Notes: generated from the letters alone by a model not told the origin. A stretch of DNA of 64,000 nt from Schoenobius gigantellus (GCA_963935595.1 OZ012545.1:41889942-41953941), one strand, 5' to 3'. Positions 24,187-35,340 are shown, counted from the stretch's first letter. Program-made: numbers and translations.

Positions 24187-27100
24187 CTACAACAGTTGCG
24201 GAAAGACTACATTATTGGCAAATGGTTTATTATTTATTATTTTATCATTACTAACGAGAACTCGAATATTTCTATTTTCATTAACGCGACCTAGAGCGAC
24301 ATATAACTGGCCATGACTAAAAACGTCAGAGCGTAAATCTACGCCTACTCGACTTATGGTCTGGCCCTGACTTTTATGTATAGTCATGGCATATGCAACT
24401 TGTAGAGGGAATTGACGACGAGTCATTTCAATAGGGCTTTTTGGTTCGATTGGTGATTTAAAGATGATACGAGGAATGAAATAGACATCATCCTCGCCGG
24501 GCCTGCGAACGGTTATTAAACGCGGCGACGCGTTGACTACGATAACTTTCGTCCCGTTAACTAATTTATCAGAAAAGCTGAGATTACGGATGATCATGCA
24601 CACGCATCCTACCTTCAGCGTCAGATCATGGGGTGGAACACCTTGCGGTTGAAATTTATTTAAAGAGTCCGCGCCTAAAAAGATTTCATCTACATTATCG
24701 GTGACAACTTCATCTACGGAATAGAAATGCAATAACTCGTCCTCGAGACGACCTAATATGAGGGAATTGATTTCGCGAACGTTTGCGTTATGGGTAGTTA
24801 AGATTGCGCGATGGGCACAAACATCGGGTTCGTCAATGACTACGCTGGGAAAAACAAAATCAATCAAATCGTGCAATTCCGTGACAACTGATATGGAGGA
24901 TATGTCGACAAGATTTTGCGTTGTACTACCAATTCTATGTCGCTGAGCTTCCAATAAATTGGAGCCCAACTTTAATAAAAACTCTGAATACTGAGGATCG
25001 TCTTTGCACCGTTGAGAGGTGCTCAGACGGAAGGATTTTAATTTTTGCCAAAGTGCTGATGATTTGACTGAACAATTTACAACATCTAAATGAGTCCTCG
25101 CATTGACAACTACGGGTGGTATCTGACGGAAATCACCAGCAAATATTATGATTTTACCACCGAAAATACTGTCACATTGCATCAGGTCTCGCAAGGAACG
25201 ATCCAATAAATGGATTAGAAATTTGTGGGCCATGGGCGCCTCATCATAAATTATAACACTGGCGTTATAAATGAGTTCCGCCCGCTGAGAACCGTTTGTG
25301 ATGTTCCAATACCCCAGATCGTCGACTGGATCTAACGGGAAGCGGAATAAGCTATGCGCGGTGGTTCCTCCGACATAATTTTGGGCAGCTATACCGGAGC
25401 TGGCTGTACACAAGACGATACCGTTTAAATTTACGCGTACGTGTGCAGATATTACATTTAACAATAAAGTTTTACCTGTTCCGGCAGGACCATCGATAAA
25501 AAATGCTCTATCATTGCAATCGCGGAAACTATTGTTACTTAAAAGGCTATCTACATAATCGAATACAGCTCTCTGTTCGTCCGATAATTGGGGCAGCCAA
25601 TTATCAACGAACAGGTTGAGCTGATTTACGTCGTGCTCGATACGTTCGCGACCTAATTCGGTAGTATTATCGTCGACCGCTGGCAGACCCTGTTCAACCG
25701 CAGACGTCCCATGCTTACGGAGCAACCTATCGATCTGAATGAGAGCTAATTCATGTGATTTGGACTCGTCGTCATCTGGCAAATTCTGTCTAATATCTAC
25801 GCTCAGTGTTGATTTATACTTATCCCATATCGACACTACGCGGATTCCGTTTACAGCTAACAGAACGAAAAAACTGCGCAGTCTCGCTCCACTTAGGAAT
25901 GTGGAAGCTTCCTGCATAGCCAATTCGTACTCGGATTCGTCGTTCGCGATACCGACGGCCTTTGCAGCTTCCTGAAAAGTACTACAATCTGGACCACCGA
26001 GCGCATAAAGGTCCTTATAACTGCGACAAGGATACGATGCTAAAAGGAGACGTAAATAAAATTGTTCACCTCGATTGGGACCGACCCAAAACAACCGCGA
26101 AACTAATTCCCCCCTTTGTCGGCGCGTTAAAAATTTATTATTTGACAGTTCAAAAATTTGGACGTTCTTTGAGGTGGGACGCCTTGTATGGACAATGTAC
26201 TGCTCGTAAAAATCTAAATACGTTAAAGTGTCAAACTCGTCACCTTGGGGGCGATTGAAATAAATTAAAAGATCCGAGGAGGCGCCACGTGTAGCTTCGG
26301 ATTCATTACCGGGCTTAAAAAATACTGAATGTTGTCCTTCAAGGTGGACAGCAAGCTGTTTGACGTTGGGTTCGCGCGCGGTGATATCGAATTCTAAAAT
26401 ACGCCATGTCGCCTCGCAGGACCCAAGGTAACGTTTGGTAACGTACGCTTCTATTTCATTACTGCGATCAGCGTCAGTCAGTATTGTTACACGTGACTGA
26501 TCGGGACCTTTTGTCATATACTTGAACAAATACTTTACTATGGCACGGGCCGAATAAACTAATAAATTAATATGACAGTCATATTTCAAAAGTAGGGCGG
26601 CATTGTACGGAACAACCCACGAGTCACTGACAGTGACATCCCTACCCCTGTGTTTAATAGTGGCCGTATTTTGAGAATTGCGCTTATGATGCGTGAAGCC
26701 CTTATTATCGATATAGGTGGTGGCAGTGTCCAGTTTAGGGAAGAACTTGAAACACTTTTGTTTTTCCTGATCCCAACATGGGAGATCTAATCTGTGAGAG
26801 GGACCACAGGGGCCGTGGATCATGTGATCAAGCACGGCCTTTCTTAACCTGCCGCCCGCTTCGGATTCGTCAGGTATGTCAGCTCTTACAAATTTATCGA
26901 TATCTACGTTTTGTACGGGACCACCACCTTCTACTCTAAAGCAAATATGGGCATGGGGCAGTCCACGTTTTTGGAACTCAATGACATGCATAATATACAT
27001 GCATTTACCGAACCAGGAGCCTGATCGAAGATCTCTTAAGAGCTGACCAAGTTTTAAATTAAAAACCCTAGCACAAATGAGAGGATGCGGTCTTTGACCG

Positions 27101-29592
27101 GAAGGAGTGGACTGTTGGATTTCTGGCCATTTGGGATTGCACGTCACCGTGAGAAAATATGATGGAGGCCCTAATCTATTGACTAAAGCTATGGCATCCA
27201 TATATTTACATTTCATATAACGTGGTCCCCCTGTGTATGAGCTCGGCAAGTAAACTCGCCCGGGTACAATACCGCCCTCCCCTTGAATAGTCTCGTCCTC
27301 AATAATTTGTCGCGAAACTTCTACACTATCCTCGATTTCTTGGAGTGGACCTGCCCTAAGTGCGGAATGCGAAGCCCTATTTTGCAAACTATTAATATAT
27401 CTAAGTCTTTCCTCTGATATTCTATTGAACATGTCAATAGTCCACTCCTCGGAAAGACGACCTATTTCTGAAAATCGAGGCTCCGAAAGCAAAAGGCAAC
27501 GAACGTATTTATTTTGTGTTAATTTTACGCCTTTTTTATCTAATATATTTGGAAACCATCCCGAGTTTCCTTCAGGATACAGCAAAGGAAATTGAAAACT
27601 TTCATACAGTGAACTTAAAATATCCACTGTATGTGGCTTTTTACCGCCGATTTTCCAAATTGCAATACAATTTGGAATATAACGTTCGCTTTCGGTACTT
27701 AATATAGCGGCTACTTCGGTCCCTATAGGTACGTCACCCAAAATGTTACCATGGGTCCGTCGAGACGTGCGTTCGAAAATAAGATGAGCCTCATCAGACG
27801 GTTCCCGACTGAGGCGTTTAAAACATTCTATATACGGGTTAACATTATGCAAAAAATTATTAATACACCGGATGACTTGAATGTCTAAACGTTGACCGGA
27901 CGCCAATCGTTCGCGTTCACTACTATCGTGAATGTATAAGCCAATAGGATTGGTCGTGTCTGTATATGACAGATCGAAAACGCGGTGATATACACGACCT
28001 TGAATTTTAAGAAACGATATCCCCGTCGATGGATGTTGGTAACCATGAGAAACGCCCAAGGCGCTGAACGCAAACAAATTATTGTACGCACGCGGGCATT
28101 TAATAAATGACGGATGACTATAAAAATCTTCCGTCAAGGGGGCGAAAGTCTGAATATTGTAGGCGCCGGCGCCACAACACCACTTGGTTCTATTTTTCTC
28201 TTCGAAGAAGAGCCGAGCGCCGCAATGAACACACACGTGAGCCTCCCGCGCAAACAGAGAAGATTTTAGGCAAAACAATTTAACCACATTCAAATCGTCA
28301 TTACCTCTTTGACCAATCAAATTAACAGTTTGACGCAATTCAGGGTTTACATTACGATTGGTGGTATTATATTTTTGCACAGCTTCTCTGTTTACTGACG
28401 GATTTTTTATATCGTAACGTTTGACCGACTCGCGATGACTCGATGGATTTTTAGCGGTGTAACGTTTTACGGCGTCGCGATGAACGTCCGGATTATTTGA
28501 CGTAAAACGATTTACCGCATCGCGATGAACATCGGGATTACTTGACGTATAACGTTTTACCGCATCGCGATGAACATCGGGATTACTTGACGTATAACGT
28601 TTTACCGCATCGCGATGAACATCAGGATTATTTGATATGTAACGTTTTACAGCGTCGCGGTTTACTTCCGGTTTTTTTGCGGTGTATCGTTTTACTGCCG
28701 CCCTATGTGAAACAATTTTATTTTTATATTTTTTTATTGCGTCATCTACTAATGAATTTGGTTCAATGATGACAACTGGTTGCATATTTAATTTTGGATC
28801 TGGAATAGTTGATTCGCTAAGGCAATTTTTTTTCGCGACGCGCCTATGGGGACTTGCACTGGAGCACGCTCTTTTTTTACCTCTTTTGATTTTCATAGGT
28901 CGACCTTTTTTCGAATCTAAATTGTCGAAACTCATTTTATTTACAATAACAACGGGTTTTAAGGTGGTGAATTTTTCATCTAATTTAGGGTCATAATTAT
29001 TTATGGATTGAGTTCCGACATGTAATTTATGAACCGAATACTCGGAGGAACCATCAAAGTAACCCGCGGTGGTGAGAAGTAACCGAACGAGTGACTCTAA
29101 ACTATTACAACGAAATAAACGCGACGTGAGGGGCCTACCAATTCGCGTGTTTTTTTGGTCGACACCATGACTATTAAATAAATAATATTTTGAAGCGTGT
29201 CTCCAAAACGAAATAGTATACTGTTGGCCAGTAAAAAGATAACTATCCTTACGGTCGTCATGATTAATGACGTTCTGATTAAATTGTCGCTGTAATGTAT
29301 TCTTTAATTCTAGAAATTTATTTTCATCCTGTTCGGATGCGGGGTACAAGCCGTTAGCTATCCAGTTATCATTCATTGATGAAATTTTAACCAAATAGTT
29401 CCCTACCTGAAATTCGCTAGGCAACTCCTCGGGCAAAAGCATGAACCCAGAGTTTACTGGTCTGACGCGCGAAATTGCTGCTCTTGCTCTCATATAAAGT
29501 GAATCTCCACTATTTAAAATTAAATCTATTTCCGCGGTAGTAAAAATATTTCTTTCACGAATGACTGAATACGCGGAAGCACATGCCGACAT
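24187..29592 (-). CDS. Helitron Rep-helicase (RepHel) transposase, 1801 codons, intact
   Basis: Rolling-circle transposase of an autonomous Helitron, expected to nick and join DNA through a HUH/Y2 Rep domain and unwind it with a Pif1-like SF1 helicase. Visible in order: a protease-like N-terminus (residues 1-190, with YLFNSHG around 138-143); eight 15-residue repeats of the type HRDAVKRYTSSNPDV (about 295-406); a zinc-finger-like C454-x2-C457 ... W-C472-C473; the Helitron N-terminal domain with YFLTVTCNPKW (812-822); the HUH motif GLPHAHI (877-883, His880 and His882); two tyrosines in KYLFKYMTKG (Tyr1021, Tyr1025); Walker A GPAGTGKT (1368-1375); Walker B IIYDEAPM (Asp1450, Glu1451); FAGDFRQIPP (1484-1493); YAMTIHKSQG (1734-1743); and GQLYVALGR (1761-1769). 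No frameshift or stop interrupts it, which argues for recent activity. The ATG at 29592 is simply the first in frame; the true protein probably begins further upstream. Confidence 0.95.
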   Translation of the reverse strand: MSACASAYSVIRERNIFTTAEIDLILNSGDSLYMRARAAISRVRPVNSGFMLLPEELPSEFQVGNYLVKISSMNDNWIANGLYPASEQDENKFLELKNTLQRQFNQNVINHDDRKDSYLFTGQQYTISFWRHASKYYLFNSHGVDQKNTRIGRPLTSRLFRCNSLESLVRLLLTTAGYFDGSSEYSVHKLHVGTQSINNYDPKLDEKFTTLKPVVIVNKMSFDNLDSKKGRPMKIKRGKKRACSSASPHRRVAKKNCLSESTIPDPKLNMQPVVIIEPNSLVDDAIKKYKNKIVSHRAAVKRYTAKKPEVNRDAVKRYISNNPDVHRDAVKRYTSSNPDVHRDAVKRYTSSNPDVHRDAVNRFTSNNPDVHRDAVKRYTAKNPSSHRESVKRYDIKNPSVNREAVQKYNTTNRNVNPELRQTVNLIGQRGNDDLNVVKLFCLKSSLFAREAHVCVHCGARLFFEEKNRTKWCCGAGAYNIQTFAPLTEDFYSHPSFIKCPRAYNNLFAFSALGVSHGYQHPSTGISFLKIQGRVYHRVFDLSYTDTTNPIGLYIHDSSERERLASGQRLDIQVIRCINNFLHNVNPYIECFKRLSREPSDEAHLIFERTSRRTHGNILGDVPIGTEVAAILSTESERYIPNCIAIWKIGGKKPHTVDILSSLYESFQFPLLYPEGNSGWFPNILDKKGVKLTQNKYVRCLLLSEPRFSEIGRLSEEWTIDMFNRISEERLRYINSLQNRASHSALRAGPLQEIEDSVEVSRQIIEDETIQGEGGIVPGRVYLPSSYTGGPRYMKCKYMDAIALVNRLGPPSYFLTVTCNPKWPEIQQSTPSGQRPHPLICARVFNLKLGQLLRDLRSGSWFGKCMYIMHVIEFQKRGLPHAHICFRVEGGGPVQNVDIDKFVRADIPDESEAGGRLRKAVLDHMIHGPCGPSHRLDLPCWDQEKQKCFKFFPKLDTATTYIDNKGFTHHKRNSQNTATIKHRGRDVTVSDSWVVPYNAALLLKYDCHINLLVYSARAIVKYLFKYMTKGPDQSRVTILTDADRSNEIEAYVTKRYLGSCEATWRILEFDITAREPNVKQLAVHLEGQHSVFFKPGNESEATRGASSDLLIYFNRPQGDEFDTLTYLDFYEQYIVHTRRPTSKNVQIFELSNNKFLTRRQRGELVSRLFWVGPNRGEQFYLRLLLASYPCRSYKDLYALGGPDCSTFQEAAKAVGIANDESEYELAMQEASTFLSGARLRSFFVLLAVNGIRVVSIWDKYKSTLSVDIRQNLPDDDESKSHELALIQIDRLLRKHGTSAVEQGLPAVDDNTTELGRERIEHDVNQLNLFVDNWLPQLSDEQRAVFDYVDSLLSNNSFRDCNDRAFFIDGPAGTGKTLLLNVISAHVRVNLNGIVLCTASSGIAAQNYVGGTTAHSLFRFPLDPVDDLGYWNITNGSQRAELIYNASVIIYDEAPMAHKFLIHLLDRSLRDLMQCDSIFGGKIIIFAGDFRQIPPVVVNARTHLDVVNCSVKSSALWQKLKSFRLSTSQRCKDDPQYSEFLLKLGSNLLEAQRHRIGSTTQNLVDISSISVVTELHDLIDFVFPSVVIDEPDVCAHRAILTTHNANVREINSLILGRLEDELLHFYSVDEVVTDNVDEIFLGADSLNKFQPQGVPPHDLTLKVGCVCMIIRNLSFSDKLVNGTKVIVVNASPRLITVRRPGEDDVYFIPRIIFKSPIEPKSPIEMTRRQFPLQVAYAMTIHKSQGQTISRVGVDLRSDVFSHGQLYVALGRVNENRNIRVLVSNDKIINNKPFANNVVFPQLL

Positions 29593-29667
29593 TGCTACAC
29601 ATTGAACACCCCCACCCAGATATTTGGGGTCGCCTTGATGCGTAGTGCCTAAAACGATGAAATAATA
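29593..29667 (-). other. Upstream in-frame extension of the Helitron ORF with probable splice acceptor
   Basis: The minus-strand frame stays open from the ATG at 29592 back to a stop at 29668-29670. It encodes GTTHQGDPKY and GGGVQCVAM before running into the annotated start. Gln-Cys in this context resembles the catalytic Cys region of tegument-type (C76-like) cysteine proteases. A pyrimidine-rich run ending TTTTAG (acceptor AG at plus positions 29650-29649) suggests that the exon begins at 29648 and that an upstream exon supplies the start codon. This is inference from frame and motif only. Confidence 0.6.
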
Positions 29668-29832
29668 TTATTGTTATTAACCGTTAACCATAAAAATCAT
29701 TAGGGGATGCGTCATTCAAATCTTAATAAAGGTATTATAAAATCTAAAAAATATTGTAAAAAATCTAATAAATGGTATTCCTATGAAATATACAGAATTT
29801 TTTTATGAATCATGCATAATGTTGTATGATTA

Positions 29833-29976
29833 TTTACAGTACACTTGCTCTGAAAGTATCCGATGACAAGAACCCACATAGGCACGTAAAGGGCTATTTA
29901 CCGCACACGTGCGGTAAAGTAGCTTTACAGTACACTTGCTCTGAAAGTGTCCGATGACAAGGGCCCACATATGCAC
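29833..29976. repeat. Direct repeats of about 53 bp flanking a hairpin
   Basis: TTTACAGTACACTTGCTCTG and the sequence after it, through CCGATGACAAG and CCCACATA.GCAC, occur at 29833-29885 and 29924-29976 (period 91) with only a few differences. Between them lies TTTACCGCAC-AC-GTGCGGTAAA (29897-29918), a perfect 10-bp stem. Outer bases GTAAAG..CTTTAC extend the pairing. It lies about 250 bp upstream of the Helitron ORF. Confidence 0.85.
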
Positions 29977-30762
29977 ATTATAATATGTAAACGATTTCGT
30001 TCAATTTACAACATATTTAAAGATAATGTTTTTTTTTTATTTCCTTGTATCATGTACTGTAAAACGTTGTACAATACTCGTGTCGGTGTACTCGTATCAT
30101 CACCGCCGCTCAATGGGAATAACCAACTTACTACACTTGTATCGTAAATAAATATTTTGTTCACTGAGAATAGTTATTAGGTAGTAACTTTACTATCCTA
30201 TTCAAAAACAAATCCTGTATTTATGAAAACATCTTGTTTAGAAAATACTACTCAGAATTTAGTTGCAATGCAAAGACGATAATTAAAATAATAAATGAAA
30301 ACGGAAAATTATTGAATGTAAAGAAAAATAGTTATGCTTCGGGAATATTAGATGTTATTATCTAACGCATCCAATAACCCACACAATATGGTCAATCCGT
30401 TAGGTTACAGTCAACAGCACATCACAGCCTACCTACTACATTTATTTTTCAATCAACTTTGTACTTAACATTAAACAATTTAAAAATCAATTACGGAAAT
30501 TTTAGCTTGACGCACTGTTGACCGTACATGGTACCCTACTGGGAAAAAAGACGATACGTAAAAAATATGGGTATAATTTAAATGGTTACCAGAAATATTT
30601 TTAGGACTCTAAGCCGAAGTACCAAATAAAATAAATAGCATCAAAAAAATTTAAATAACATTATAAAAAGGGTCCTAAAATATATATGTTGGTACAAAAT
30701 AAATAAAAACAAACGAATAATTGCACGTTTTGCCCAAATATTCTTTTTGCTTCCCAAAATGG
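29977..30762. other. AT-rich region upstream of the Helitron gene
   Basis: Could hold the first exon and 5' end of the Helitron. No TC-type 5' terminus with the TATACTA..ATAAAG signature was found, and no coding exon is recognisable. Confidence 0.3.
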
Positions 30763-31362
30763 ATAAATGGTCACCAAATAATGTCTTACAGAAAGATTAA
30801 TATTGCTATCAAAAACCTTACTTCAAATTTGTTTGATGACAGTCAAAATTAATAAATTAAACCCAGATTACTTTACGTAAAACTAAAATTATATTTGCTA
30901 CCCTTTAATCCTTTAGTACAAATTAATGTTATAAGTACCTACGAATATACCTAATAAAACATATTTTCATTCGGAGTGGCTATTCCGACCCGGGTCCCTA
31001 TCGAAGTCGATTATTATGCGGACCCGATAGAACCGTAAACCTAAATATAATATTTGACTTATCATATTTAAATCAGTTTCATATAACTATAAACAATTGA
31101 CATAATTTTGGGAAGCACAATATAATATTTGGTATTAAAAAGAAATTCGATTAACCGTTAGTTTTTTTAGCTCAGACAAAAATAAATTAATACCCGTAAC
31201 ATAAAATATTGATAACATCAATTTAATAACAATGTAAAATATTTGGTCTGAAATGAATTTTATAGACGTTCATATATTTTTATGACATTCAATGAAAATA
31301 ATAATTGAATCTATTTTATAATATTTTAGGAAACACAATTTGGTGACCATTTATCCGTTTTG
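30763..31362. repeat. Inverted-repeat pair, 600-bp element of unknown class
   Basis: CCAAAATGGATAAATGGTCA and the next few bases at the left end are matched by the complement of CCAAAACGGATAAATGGTCA at the right end (one mismatch over about 26 bp). Similar A-rich, ACCAA-containing sequence continues outside both arms, so the true element may extend from about 30540 to 31430. Confidence 0.55.
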
Positions 31363-32633
31363 GTAAGCGTTTCGAATTTTATTGGTAGTAAAATAGGTAC
31401 ATTTTTGGTAGGCGATTAAACACAAGCCAAAAAATATGACCTTACTCCTTATTACTAAGTTGTTTATTCAATTTATTATTATACTTAATGATTTGAAAGA
31501 TGATACAATTAAAGAGTCTACACTGATCACGTTTAGAAAATATAGTAGAAATATTTGGATATGTATTGCTCCTGGGGAAATAATATTTTGGGAGCAATAG
31601 ATGGACTAACTGAACGATGTAAGAAGGCGTCATCAAAAAATATACACAGCTGCTCAGAAAGAAAATACATTTTTATACGAAGAAATAAAATATTAAATAA
31701 ACAACTTTATATTAAACGAAAACCCTTTAATTACGTAAGAAAAACATGTAATAATAACTAAGTCAATGCAGTGATTTGTTGCACAAAGTGTAAATAGGTA
31801 TATCTTTTTTAGAATGTTTATTTTTTCCTCTTCGACATAGCGAGAAACGAGTAGATCCAGACTGTTTCATTTGGGACTTGAAATTCGCTTTCAGGATCGT
31901 CTACACGATTATATCCTTGAGATCCAATGGAGATTTTTCATCTGAATCAAATTGCTATTTAACGCGTCCCCTAGTCGTCCATTGCAATGTTAAATGCTGT
32001 AAAAAATTATGAATAATATAATTGCCACCAATAAAACTACTTTTAATGTATTTAAATAAAAAAAATAAGAATGCTGAAAAAATACTTACTCAGATGGACA
32101 CGTGATGAGCAAAATGCTGCAATTTACGCCACGATTCTACCAGCACAAAAGAGGACACGGGAGTGGGAACGAATAGGTACGAGTATAAAGACACCTACTG
32201 AGCCACTCGGCGCAGTATGGTATTGGTAGCAAAGAAAACAATCGCAAAAATTTTTTGCCCGAGAGATGCTCATAGTGAACCTTCTCACAGGTTAACATAA
32301 GATCTCAATATCATCTGATCATGACTTTGTGACAATAAGACTTTCATAAGAAAAAAAGAATCAAAGTACACATACACAAAAATACCTATCGATACACTTC
32401 AGTTAAGAACTTAAGCCTTCTCCTTTTTTAGACAGCTTAAAATAGTCTTATTAACAGTCATGCTACTAAAATAGTATAGGTAGGTACCAAATAAAAATGC
32501 ATCGTTATTTCTACAAAAAAAATATACCTACTTTGTGCCTGAAGTCAAAAACTGAGACGAGATAAAAAAAAATATAAAAGCAAAAAATAAAGCAATTCAC
32601 AAAAGGTAATTTTTTAATAAGTATGAATATAGC
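31363..32633. other. AT-rich sequence, nothing recognised
   Basis: Frames at 31442-31636 (minus) and 31555-31761 (plus) are opposite-strand overlaps without domains. Confidence 0.4.
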
Positions 32634-32905
32634 AAAGCTGGCAAATAGACTACCCACCTGATGCTGATGGTAGGTGGTCAGTTATAGTCATAGCCTATAT
32701 GTCACATTTTGGTACCTTCATGTGGTTCTCACAAAATTAAGAAAAATATGCAAATCCCTACAGGCACCACAGAATAGGTACGATGCCACCTTGTGATATA
32801 AGACAAACACACACAGTATTAAGTAATTTCACTGCCATGTCACCCTTCAATCCGGGACATACCTAATACCTAATGCAAGCGTTGCTGCTTCGCGATAGAT
32901 AGAAA
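32634..32905 (+). repeat. Probable retroelement-derived fragment
   Basis: GGCAAATAGACTACCCACCTGATG followed by GGTAGGTGGTCA resembles the ACCTGATGGTAAGTGGTCAC motif found near the 3' ends of lepidopteran non-LTR elements and their derivatives. The following ACAGGCACCACAGAATAGGT..ATGCCACCTTG block also looks like repeat sequence. Family uncertain. Confidence 0.4.
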
Positions 32906-34844
32906 AAGGTAAGATAAGAATTAGTATGGCAGCAGACGACTCTGGTTCAGTCTCTTTTAAGCAAATAAAAGCAATATTCAAATGTTGCATTTTAGAATAC
33001 AAAAACATCAGTAATAATATAAATAACCTCATTTACGAAATAATAACAAAATTATTAGCCCCCAATAGCAGCTCATTGGTGAACAGACTAAAAATATATC
33101 ATCATCATGAAAATCATGTCAAATTAAAACAGCAAATTTCTTCATGTCTTTCATGTCATTAAACCTTACAAATTTAAATAGCAATTTTCTTCATGCCTTT
33201 CATGCCATAAAACTTCACCATTACCAGATTATATTAATAGCAAGTGTTAATTGCAATATTATGTATCAAAAATTAAAGAGCATACAGGTATTTAAGTTAG
33301 TTACTTTTAAGAGAAAGAGCGTATATAGCCAAACAATGTAACAGTATTTTTGAGATTCTCTTATACCCATTTCATGGCCTGCTTTGTTATTACCTTAAGA
33401 TTAAAGTTAATAATAGGTACACTAACCTGCTCCGAGGCAAATTACGTCGGATGGAGACGGGCTCTGTGCACGTTGCGTAGAAGTCATCTAAAATACACAT
33501 TATAATTGACATAGGTATAATAAAAAATTTAAGAATAAATAAATGAATGCCCATACAGGCAATTCCCTAATAAAAAGTTAAATAGGTTACAGCATCGTTT
33601 TTACACATGTGTATAATGAACAAGTCGTGTAGTAAAATATCTTAGTGGTGGAGTAATACGACCTCAGAAAAAGATCTCTTTTTCATTTTTGCATCTAACA
33701 TTTCATTTACAAATTTCACTCAAACCTCAACAACAATCGTAAAGTATGTAGCTATGTAGGTACCCAAGGTGTTGCCTTGTGTACCTACATACCTATCTAC
33801 ATAATACACTAAAGTTTAATGATGAACTTGACACCACCGTTATGTTGGTCGTAATACCTACCTACCTACAGCAGTTATCGTAGTTGACGTGATTTCGACG
33901 TCAACTGTAGTCTAACATACAGAGATTCATTTTCCAGTGATCAGCCATGAAAAATAGACATTTTAGGCTACACAGGCGATAGGTAGAACGAAAATTAATG
34001 ATTTGTTATATGGAATCTTTCAGTTTAATACAGATAGGTTCTTATTTGGTTTATTACAGTTTACGAATGTATACTTATGTGATTCACTTAGGTATCGTTA
34101 TGCCTAAATGCCATCTATAGGTATTATTATTAAACTTTACTATGGACAAAAGATATTTGTGATTCCTAGCTAAGTTTTTGGCTACAAAATAGTAGTAGCT
34201 TAGACGCCCGAGGCCAAAGTTTTATAAAAAAAATGGCTGCCGTCTGCGCAAGTAAGTACAATCTTAGACCCTCCCCACTTTATTTGAGTTCCTAGAAACC
34301 TAGAAATAAACTTAGAGCAATTTAAAATTGGCGAACAAATTTTCATAATAACACTTGTTTTTGCAATTACCTACGCTTGCGTAGATGACAGTAATTTTTG
34401 TCGAAATATAAGTAGGTAGGTACCGGCGAACTGTAACTTTCTATTTAGATATTTCAATCAAAAACCAAATCACACTACCATAAAATATTAGCAAGATTTT
34501 TAGAATGAATTAAACAAAAGACACAAAATATCAATAATATAAACTAAAATGCATTACAAAATGATATAATAATATTTATCGATCACTCACCTTGTTCGTT
34601 CGCGATTGCAGAAAGGAAATGGCGGTTTTTTATTCTTTTTTCCTAGACGGCGTCACAACGCCAAAAATAGGCGCGGCAAATATATAGCATTTTTAAATAT
34701 CATAGCTCTATCTTCTTCTACACTGGGAAAAACCTTGAAGTTAGAAAGAGACAAAAGAAGTCAATTGATTGACTATTTAATTAAATCTAAACGGATATGA
34801 AAAAAAAAAGAAACAATAAGGCAACGAGAAAATGATATTTAACA
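32906..34844. other. AT-rich sequence, no supported gene
   Basis: Several open frames of 60-80 codons (32926-33162, 33144-33341, 34606-34800) lack domains. Frequent TAGGTAGGTA and ACCTACCTA words occur around 33760-33870. Confidence 0.4.
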
Positions 34845-34889
34845 TAGTGGCTATTCGGACCAGGGGGGTTATTATCTAAGAAAAATCTA

Positions 34890-35021
34890 TCACGATCGCT
34901 TTGAATTTGCTAATCATTGCGGCGTCAATACAATGCTCTGTGTTGACTATCTGATAATAAATAGCGATGAATGCACTTTGACTGTCAAATCGAAAGCGAT
35001 CGTAATAGAATTTTGTTACAA
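34890..35021. mobile_element. Palindromic MITE, family a, copy 1
   Basis: CTAAGAAAAATCTATCACGA plus TCGCTTTGAATTTG at the left is matched by the complement of CAAATCGAAAGCGATCG and TAATAG near the right end. The interior contains the GTCAATACAATGCTCTGTGT block. The second copy is at 35699-36090. Confidence 0.6.
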
Positions 35022-35025
35022 ATCA

Positions 35026-35113
35026 ATCGCTATCGTTCTCGTGACATTAAAACAATAGTTCTTAGGTCACCTGTTAATAGTATTGTTCTAATGTCACGAA
35101 AGCGATAGCGAGT
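35026..35113. repeat. Imperfect inverted repeat, 31-bp arms
   Basis: TCGCTATCGTTCTCGTGACA followed by TTAAAACAATA pairs with TATTGTTCTAATGTCACGAA followed by AGCGATAGCGA across a loop of about 26 nt, with few mismatches. Confidence 0.8.
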
Positions 35114-35181
35114 GATCACTTTGAGATAGGCGGTAGGGCCGCGGGTCCTTATAGCGGTCGACTTGCTATTCCGACCTGGAT

Positions 35182-35340
35182 AAATGCCACACACTAAATT
35201 TTCCGCAATCGTTCCGCAGAAAAAATGTATAGAAATGACTTAGCTTACGACAACCTCACACTACTTTTTCCGCAGCTAATGTCATCTCCATACATTTTTT
35301 CCTGCGGAACGACTATGGAAAAGTTAGCGTGTGGCATTTG
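35182..35340. mobile_element. Short MITE with about 60-bp TIRs
   Basis: Left AAATGCCACACACTAAATTT continuing TCCGCA.TCGTTCCGCAG is matched by the complement of the right end (AAATGCCACACGCTAACTTT and TCGTTCCGCAGG). Almost the entire 159 bp is inverted repeat. Confidence 0.75.

Noticed and set aside
23100..30800. Termini of the autonomous Helitron
   Set aside because: No TC start or hairpin-CTAG end resembling the other Helitrons could be found on the minus strand on either side, so ends are left undefined.
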